From contig JABYQR010000018.1 in NCBI GenBank assembly GCA_022592445.1, positions 210,732 to 274,731 on the forward strand: a DNA stretch of 64,000 nt, written 5' to 3'. The notes below the pieces were generated by a model that was not told the DNA's origin, ran no database searches, and saw only the letters and a program-made list of their open reading frames with translations. Made by a program: the position numbers and the translations under genes. The DNA is from Cytidiella melzeri. Lineage: Eukaryota > Basidiomycota > Agaricomycetes > Polyporales > Irpicaceae. Shown piece after piece: positions 57,924-64,000 of the stretch (positions are counted from its first letter, which is position 1; the number at the start of each line of letters is the position of its first letter).

Positions 57924-60459
57924 ATGTTGTCTACAGCGCCCTCAACCTCGAAGACCTGGAACAAAACCCCCCCGCTGTCTCCGAGTCTCCTATGTGCCAA
58001 GACCTTTCCCACTCCGAGCGACGCTGCCCGAATTGCAAGCGAGGAGAAAGCAAGGCGCCTCGAGGCATTGAAAGCGAAGAGGACGACGAATCTGACGGAA
58101 GAGGAGGTGCCAAGTGGGCGCTCTCGAGGTGAAGAGGAGGTAGCCCCACCCACCCCCATATCCATTGGACAAACTGGAGAACACGTGGTAAAAGAATCAG
58201 TAACATCCAGACCATCTAGCTAACGAGACTACATGCTAGGAACAACAGCAAGTGACTCAAAGGGAAGCAGTGACTGAGCCCCCCACCGAGAAGGTGGTGA
58301 ATAAGCAGGCCAAAACCAAGAAGACCCGGACAGCAAGCACGCCCAAAAGGAAGTCTGCGAAGACCAAAGCTGGACTGGAGACGGAGAACCGCTTTGATGT
58401 CCTGGGAGACAGGAACGGGGATGGAGGAAGAGAAGAGCACCACACGGACCACGAGGTACAAACCCAGTCTGCATGAAGAGTGACGATATAGGTCCCCTAA
58501 CGCTTCCCAACCCAACCCAAGGACGCAAGAGAGCAACCAAATACGGACTTAAGTGCGTCCCAGGCGAGGCACACGAAGGAGAAGAGAAGAGGAAGGAATG
58601 CAGGAATGCAGGAAGGACTGGTCAGAGGGAGCCCAGCGATCGAACAGGCAGCGCTCACCCCTAAGTTGAAGCCAGCCAACACGCCATACGATAGCAACAA
58701 GTCCCACCATGCGACGCTCAGAGAGATGAGTAGGTCGGAAAGGCGAGCAAGCCTCCTTGAAGTGGACCACGATGAGGACATGGAGGACTTAGAGAGGTGG
58801 TTACAATCGGGGGGGATTGAGGCCCTCGAGCAGATGTCAAGGCAAGAGGAGGAAGGATTGGGTCTTAGGACGGAGATGGAAGGCCTGAACACCAAACTAC
58901 TGGAGGCATACCAGCAGTCATCGCCCCTTCCTTCCCAGATAGCGAACGAAGGCAACCACCAAATGTTCCTTGGTACAGCAGGAGAGCAGTCAATAACTCA
59001 CACCTATGTCTTCGAGCCCCCCTCCAACCTATCAACGCCCATAACACCGCAGCCCCCTAATGCCCAAGCTCAGCATGCGCACCAACCCACCACACACATT
59101 CCACCTACCTGGACATCGACTGAGATGGAGGAGAGGTCCGTCCGTCCAGGAGAGAATGTAGCGCCAGACCCACACCCATACGTCTCGACCCCACATGCGC
59201 AACCTCCGGCTTGTTCGCCGAATCCGTCCCAGCATCCTCCACCCCAAGCTCTCCCTCAAGCAGCGCTCACACGGGAGGAGACAGCAAACTCTGACTTCCG
59301 ACGGACAGAAACGACAGCCCGCCCAGAACCCGCGGATATGACTCTGGACGAGCTGAGCCTGAGCCCAAACCTCCTGCCTCAGCAACCGGCCCACTTCGTA
59401 ACAGGTCCTCATGAGCCGCGAGTCCTGACTCTCAAAGAGCTCAAATTCTCCACATTGGCAGAGAATTACTCGATGCCGCGGGGTAACGACCCTTTCTACC
59501 CATTTGACAATCTCGCGAGGGAACAGATGAGAGAGTGGCCTAACTCCCCCGGTAGGTCAGTCTTGGTCAGGCTAGCAGGGAAAGGGTATCCGGCAGCTGC
59601 GAAAGAACAAGCGAGGAAGGAGGAAATCATATTGCTACTGCGAAGGACAGTGGGGATACCAAACAGGCTTCGAATCACGGCCCCGTCCGCGGCCAACCCA
59701 GAGAGCGGTAACAACAAACCCCCCTTCAATTTCCTCCTCTACAACTTCGATGACGAATATCTCAATTATCTGCGCAACTTTGGGGGCTGTATCTCGACGA
59801 CGGAGGGGACACTTTTCTTCTCAACAAATGGCCCAGTAATAGACTCACTCATAGGGACCATAGAAGGCTTCGACGACAATGCGGACGAGCACCAGCTGCG
59901 TGTAGTAATCAACCGAGCCTTCGACGAGTGTGACTTGAACGGAACGATCATCTCACTAGCCAAAGGGCACGAACAACTAGCACAGCTCGCGCCGGAGATG
60001 GTCGTTACCAGGATTAGAGAATTGCTGGCCATTAAGATTGTCGAGACGAATAGACAGGACGACTCATCGTTCCGAGTAGCGCATCTTTTCCTAGACTCCC
60101 CAACCTCGAACCCGATAGAGTGGCGCTCCTTCCGTGATAAAGCTCTCAAGGCGAGCTTCAAGGATCCGTTCTTAGGCATGAATATCCGCGCAATCAAGTG
60201 CTGGATATGCGGGATATGCACGAGTGCATTACACCTGAAGTCCAAGTGCCCCATACTGACCGAGCCAGGCTGGCTCTTTGACCCATCCCTGAACTCTACG
60301 ACATCAGCTACGACGAACGCTAACCGAGACCCCCCTACCACCTTCACCACAGTGCAAACGGCGAACAGGAGCGGGAATGGTAGAGACAGTAGCAACGGTA
60401 GGGGAAGAGGAAATAAAGGTAGATCCAATCGAGGACGGGGAAGAGGTTGCGGGAATTAG
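57924..60459 (+). CDS. LINE ORF1 (gag-like RNA-binding protein), apparently with two introns
   Basis: Three open segments 57924-58187, 58240-58455 and 58522-60459 join in phase 0 at GT-AG boundaries (introns of 52 and 66 nt, both with a CTAAC branch-like site) to 805 residues. The N-terminal part is Ser/Pro/Lys-rich with the ETENRFDVLGD motif found at a similar place in fungal LINE ORF1s. A Pro-rich middle and a folded core follow (EFSTLAENYSMP region to FDECDLNGTIISLAKGHEQLAQL). A CCHC knuckle is at residues about 723-736 (CGICTSALHLKSKC; C-x2-C-x4-H-x4-C) and the C terminus is Arg/Gly-rich, both fitting RNA binding. The main frame alone (from 58606) would be 617 residues if the introns were not spliced. 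Confidence 0.75.
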
Positions 60460-60652
60460 TTGCCAGTAACCTTAGAGTACAGAATTGTGAATATCGGCGA
60501 GACAATGACCTGCAGAATTGATTGAGTGTGGACGTGCAACCATTATATTGCGCTAAGTTATTATATGAAAATGAAAATATCTCAGAACGGGACAGACGGA
60601 GCACTATATATGACAAAGAAGGAAGAATCGAAGGCCCAAATATATTGGCTAG

Positions 60653-61321
60653 GCATCCCCTAGTGACAGGAAAGCTGAAGATTCATTAAGAATTGACGAT
60701 GGGGTAGGAACTCCCGCAGCGGCGGTACTCCCAGTGCCAACGGAAGTCGCACAACACCTCCCAGAGGATGCCGCCCTGTTAAAGTCCTCACGTTTGCCTA
60801 TCGGTCGTATGACAAACGGACAACACCTTTTTAGGTCGACCACCAATCCTACACAACTAACAAATTTCACTACTACAACGGTTAGAAACGACAGCACGGT
60901 TTTCAGCCTCTCTGAGACCCTAGGCAGAAGATATCTGCCCGTCAATAACACTGCTGATGACGGTCACAGAGAGTTCGGTGACGGGCAAAGAAACACTCCT
61001 CCTCCCCCCCTCCCTCTCCCCCCCTCCCCCCTCCCCCCTCCCCCCCACCCCTGCCTCCACTTGATCTCCCGCTAGTAAACATAAGTAGAGCGTTACATGA
61101 GAACTATGGAGCTTACCGTGGCAGCGGGAACACAGATGAGACAACGGGTGGCCATACCAATGAACCCAAAAGAAAGACAAACAAAAGACGCACGGCAGCA
61201 ACAATACAAATTGCAACGCTAAATATGAAAGGTAGAGGTGCAAATCTAGAAGGAACATGTGTCAGTGAGAAGTGGAACAAGATTAATCAGATAGTGAGAG
61301 AGAAGAAGCTCGCCGTAATAG
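60653..61321 (+). CDS. LINE ORF2, 5' part with endonuclease start; truncated
   Basis: Open from 60653 after TAG; exon-like 60653-60977, a GT-AG interval 60978-61075, then 61076-61321 in matching phase. The second segment has a basic stretch (KRKTNKRRTAAT) and the first strand of an AP-like endonuclease (IQIATLNMKGRG) with the following helix (KWNKINQIVREKKLAVIV). The next expected residues (Gln-Glu of the catalytic core) are cut off by the LTR at 61322. There is no clear ATG in the first segment; translation may depend on ORF1 or on an upstream splice (an AG lies directly before 60653). Confidence 0.6.
61006..61060. repeat. Polypyrimidine tract, C/T only for about 50 bp
   Basis: Blocks of five to eight C separated by T, lying inside the interval that behaves as an ORF2 intron, upstream of the acceptor CGCTAG at 61,070-61,075. 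Confidence 0.85.
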
Positions 61322-61664
61322 TGTAACAGTAATGCTACACTCACCAGATAAGTTGGTTAACTTGAGGGGGATGTGGTGAGATAGAGAGTAAGAGTGGTGG
61401 TGAGCGAAGTACTGGTGGGTACTGAGTAGTCCTGGTTCAACAGAGTGGATAAGACTGAGGGATATGCCCTCAGGAGTGCCTCTATATATACATGAAGGGG
61501 AGGACCCCAGGTACTACCCTAAGACCCCTAATACCTACATGAGTAAGCGAAGTAATCTACCTTACTAAGCATGCCCTATGCCCTAGTGGTGCCACTTCAA
61601 TAATCAACCAATAGCAATTGTCCCCATGACCTGACCCCATGACCCAGCTCCAAGGCTAGACTTG

Positions 61665-61791
61665 TTCTAGCTTGTTCTAAGACAAGGCTAGACTTTTCCA
61701 GAAGGTTCTAAGAACTATGACATCATCTAATGGAATGTTCTATACTATGACATCATAGTTCCAGCATGTTCCACAATGTTCCAGAGAGTTC
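61665..61791 (-). promoter_or_regulatory. Heat-shock-element-like arrays in the LTR of element 2
   Basis: TTC triplets start at 61759, 61769, 61779 and 61789 (10-bp period, step type). A perfect inverted TTCnnGAAnnTTC element lies at 61696-61708. Another pair is at 61665 and 61675. The shared TGTTCCACAATGTTCCAG also occurs in element 1. Confidence 0.55.
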
Positions 61792-61870
61792 TATCATGTG
61801 ATACACAGATAAGGAAAGGAGCGCATCAGCGCATCAGAGACAGGAGGCGCATCAATTGATAGGCACTGAG

Positions 61871-61960
61871 AATAAGCGCCGGAATAGGCGCCTGATAAGC
61901 GCCAGATAAGCGCCTAAATAGACGCCGGATAAGCGCTGGATAAGCGCTTGGCAAGCGCTT
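61871..61960. repeat. Imperfect tandem repeats (about 10-11 bp, ATAAGCGCC-like) in the LTR
   Basis: Seven or eight variants of (A/G)ATAAGCGCC/T in succession near the end of the LTR, probably the transcribed R/U5 side or U3 depending on the start site. Confidence 0.75.
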
Positions 61961-62026
61961 AAATATTCCCAATAATACTGTTGCCTGGTAAGGCAAGTCT
62001 TGTAGAAACATTGAAAATCTGTGACA

Positions 62027-62040
62027 TTACCCCCCTTCTT
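62027..62040 (-). other. Polypurine tract of gypsy element 2
   Basis: AAGAAGGGGGGTAA on the minus strand directly before the 3' LTR, matching the tract layout of element 1. Confidence 0.8.
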
Positions 62041-62262
62041 GCTTTGAACTCCGTGCAAAGAGTTTTGAACGAACACCAGGGTCATTGAGTCCACTTTTTC
62101 ACCATTGTCAAGAGGGTGCCTAAGCAATTCCGAGTGACTCTAGCGGCTTCTACCGACGCCCCTGACGGGGTTCACACCTCATTGGCTGATGGTAGTCTAG
62201 TCCGTACCCTCCTCGGTTGCGTCATTGGATCGTGGATGATCCTTGGTGTGTTGTTCGTAACT
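62041..62262. other. Spacer between pol stop and polypurine tract of element 2
   Basis: 222 bases inside the element without an ORF. Confidence 0.6.
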
Positions 62263-64000
62263 TTATACACAGTAAATCGTAGCTGAGCGTATAGCTCGGG
62301 GATGATCGTCGTAGAATTTCTTTATCGCTTCTTGAGCGTGCGTGATGTTTTCTACAGGTTCCCACGTGTCGTCGTTTGGTCCGTAGCCTTTCCAGCGTAT
62401 GTAATACTGAAGCTTTTTGGCACGACCTGTACGTCTTGACTTGAGAATCTTCTCGACTTCGTATTCTTCTTCTCCGTCGATGATATCTGGCGGAGGCATC
62501 TCCAGCTTTTGGCCTTCGAATTCAGGTTCGTTGTACGGTACCAACTTGCTTGCATGGAATACAGGGTGTATCCTTGGTGAACGTTCGGGCCATTCCAGTC
62601 TGAATGTGACCGGCGAGAGCTTTTCAGCAATCTTGAATGGGCCATAGTACTTGGCTGACAGCTTATGTCCAGATTTTTGGTAGTCTCTCAGATCTAGCAT
62701 GACCTGATCGCCTTCGTTGAAGGAAACCTTCTGAACGTGCTTGTCATAGTACCATTTCATGCGTTCAGCCGCAAGTTGTAACGCCGCTTTAGCATGCTCT
62801 TGAGCTTGCAAGCGGTTCCACATGATGTCATTCATGTCAGACCTTTTCAGGTCCTTAGTGAGCGTTGGACCAGCTCTAGGGTGTCTGCTGTATTCGAGGT
62901 AAAAAGGCGAGTGCTTAGTTCCCTCGTGCGCTGCATTGTTGTATGCGAACTCAGCCGAGCTGAGCAGTCTAGCCCAGTCGTCTTGTAGTTGATCAACGTA
63001 ACAACGCAGGTACTGTTCGAGTGTTTGATTAACTCGTTCAGTTTGACCATCAGTCTGCGGATGATATGCGGTAGTCATTGTAGATTCTATCCCTAGCATT
63101 TTACACCATTCCTGGAATAAATCTGCTGCGAATTGTGGACCTCGGTCGGAAATGATTTGCAAAGGTAACCCGTGAAGGGTCCAGACTCTCTCATAGAGTA
63201 GAGCTGCAAGATCTTTTGCCGAGAACTCGTTTACGATAGGGAAGAAGTGCGCCCTTTTAGTAAGGTGGTCTACGACTACGCAGATAGCATTGAAGCCATC
63301 AGACTCCGGTAACTGAGTAATCAAGTCGACAGTCATGATATCCCATGGTTCGGCCGGAACCGGATTAGGGATGAGTGGTCCGTAAGGCTGTTGCGGACGA
63401 GTCTTCATCCGCTGACATGTGTCACAGCCTGTCACGTATTTCTTGACATCGGTGGTTAAACCTGGCCACCAGTAGTTTCTCGAAATCAGTTCGTACGTTT
63501 TCCATCTGCCAGGATGTCCGGCAGAAGGTAGATCGTGATGCATCTGGATGATTTGGCGTCTCAGATCTAATTTCTGATCTTTGGGGATGTAGACTTTTCC
63601 ACGGTATAGGAGTAATCCGTTCTCAAAATTCCATTCCTCTAGTGATTTCTTGAACTCCCTAGGACCAGAGTTAAGTAACTGCTGATAGTCCTTGGTAACT
63701 TTGTCGTTCATGAGTGCTTCCTTGACCCGTCTTAGGATTTCATCATCGTTGATAGGCGAATCATGAGAGTTTTCGATAGCAGAGATGGCAAAAAACTCGG
63801 GTTTAAGGAGAATTTTGTCCTCGTTATCGGAATTTACCCCCTCTTCATGATCTGGCCTCCTGGACAGAGGATCTGCGGTAAGCATGGTCTTTCCGGGTTT
63901 GTGCCGGAGCACGAAATTGAATCGCGTGAGGTATAACGCCCATCGCGCTTGTCTCCGAGTCAGCTTCTGGGCATTCCTGAAATATGTCAGGTTTTGGTGA
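62263..64000 (-). CDS. pol: Gypsy element 2 pol, C-terminal part (RNase H end, integrase, chromodomain)
   Basis: Partial: open from base 64000 to the stop at 62263, 579 codons. Starts in the RNase H tail (HQNLTYFRNAQKLTRRQARWALYL, written here only to show the frame is open to the edge; then KPGKTMLTADPLSRRPD). Integrase: zinc-binding HHDLPSAGHPGRWKTYELI with CDTCQRMK; catalytic residues in MTVDLITQLP, ISDRGPQF and YHPQTDGQTERVNQ. The GPF/chromodomain end shows YYGPFKIAEKL and EYEVEKILKSR with YYIRWKGYGPNDDTWEP. No stop interrupts it, so this copy may be less decayed than element 1. Confidence 0.95.
   Translation of the reverse strand, partial: HQNLTYFRNAQKLTRRQARWALYLTRFNFVLRHKPGKTMLTADPLSRRPDHEEGVNSDNEDKILLKPEFFAISAIENSHDSPINDDEILRRVKEALMNDKVTKDYQQLLNSGPREFKKSLEEWNFENGLLLYRGKVYIPKDQKLDLRRQIIQMHHDLPSAGHPGRWKTYELISRNYWWPGLTTDVKKYVTGCDTCQRMKTRPQQPYGPLIPNPVPAEPWDIMTVDLITQLPESDGFNAICVVVDHLTKRAHFFPIVNEFSAKDLAALLYERVWTLHGLPLQIISDRGPQFAADLFQEWCKMLGIESTMTTAYHPQTDGQTERVNQTLEQYLRCYVDQLQDDWARLLSSAEFAYNNAAHEGTKHSPFYLEYSRHPRAGPTLTKDLKRSDMNDIMWNRLQAQEHAKAALQLAAERMKWYYDKHVQKVSFNEGDQVMLDLRDYQKSGHKLSAKYYGPFKIAEKLSPVTFRLEWPERSPRIHPVFHASKLVPYNEPEFEGQKLEMPPPDIIDGEEEYEVEKILKSRRTGRAKKLQYYIRWKGYGPNDDTWEPVENITHAQEAIKKFYDDHPRAIRSATIYCV

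Larger units (their letters stand above)
57924..61321 (+). mobile_element. Non-LTR retrotransposon (LINE), ORF1 plus the 5' end of ORF2, truncated on the right
   Basis: A gag-like ORF1 with CCHC knuckle is followed by an ORF2 beginning with an AP-endonuclease start (IQIATLNMKGRG, KWNKINQIVREKKLAVIV), the order of Tad1-like fungal LINEs. The sequence stops abruptly at 61321 where the LTR of gypsy element 2 begins, so endonuclease body and reverse transcriptase are not in this window. The 5' boundary is unknown and could lie as far left as the C23 tract at 48,435. Confidence 0.8.
61322..62026 (-). repeat. 3' LTR of gypsy element 2
   Basis: 705 bp; on the minus strand it begins TGTCACAG and ends CTGTTACA. 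The left border is set by the break in LINE ORF2 and the right border by the polypurine tract. The second LTR lies outside the window, so the exact ends are inferred from TG...CA and flanks. Confidence 0.85.
61322..64000 (-). mobile_element. Second Ty3/gypsy chromovirus, minus orientation, continues past the window
   Basis: 3' LTR (61322-62026), polypurine tract and the C-terminal half of pol are inside the window. The pol frame is open to the last base. LTR and protein sequences differ from element 1, so it is another family. It is inserted in LINE ORF2. Confidence 0.93.

Noticed and set aside
61841..61960. Repeats of about 10 bp as a possible CRISPR-like array
   Set aside because: Units are contiguous without spacers and lie within an LTR of a eukaryotic retrotransposon.

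Overview
The window is genomic DNA of a filamentous basidiomycete, most likely an agaricomycete. The evidence is short (about 45-100 nt) GT-AG introns in nearly every gene, a spermidine synthase/saccharopine dehydrogenase fusion typical of Basidiomycota, F-box families, small secreted proteins, and chromodomain Ty3/gypsy and LINE-type retrotransposons. No rRNA, tRNA or CRISPR feature was found. Exon coordinates were derived by hand from splice signals, reading phase and family conservation. Layout of the host region (1-47.7 kb): a roughly 700-residue predicted helical protein (1.0-4.2 kb); a Zn2Cys6+BTB protein (4.5-7.4); RAM1 farnesyltransferase beta (7.8-9.8, minus); a formaldehyde-dehydrogenase-like zinc dehydrogenase (10.3-11.8, minus); a second BTB protein (12.8-14.0); two secreted proteins (14.6-16.8); a decayed Ser/Thr-rich GPI-type gene (17.2-17.5); a single-pass membrane protein (17.9-19.0, minus); ORC1 (19.5-22.6); BRF1 of TFIIIB (22.8-25.3); two F-box proteins (27.6-32.2, minus); a GPI-type secreted protein (32.9-33.4); a manganese superoxide dismutase without a targeting peptide (33.7-34.5); a third F-box protein (35.4-36.9, minus); a large EF-hand protein with an in-frame TGA (39.3-43.1); the SPE3-LYS9 fusion (43.3-45.9); and an ADH6-like dehydrogenase (46.4-47.7). 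From 48.4 kb to the end the DNA is nested mobile elements. A non-LTR retroelement has a gag-like ORF1 (57.9-60.5 kb) and the start of an endonuclease ORF2 (to 61.3 kb), and appears to carry GT-AG introns inside its ORFs. Upstream, an unrecognised gene is split by a young, complete Ty3/gypsy chromovirus (49,339-56,580) with 520-bp LTRs differing at two positions and a 5-bp target duplication CCAGC. That element has a canonical -1 slippery heptamer at the gag end, a double amber stop inside the gag frame, and one TGA between protease and reverse transcriptase. A second chromovirus (61,322 to beyond the window) truncates the LINE ORF2. The LTRs of both gypsy families carry TTC triplets at exact 10-bp spacing, the layout of step-type heat-shock elements. 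How the parts relate: the host genes are ordinary housekeeping (replication origin licensing, Pol III transcription, prenylation, lysine/polyamine synthesis, redox) mixed with lineage-specific F-box, BTB and secreted genes. The last 16 kb is a transposon nest whose insertion order can be read: LINE and unknown gene first, then the gypsy elements.
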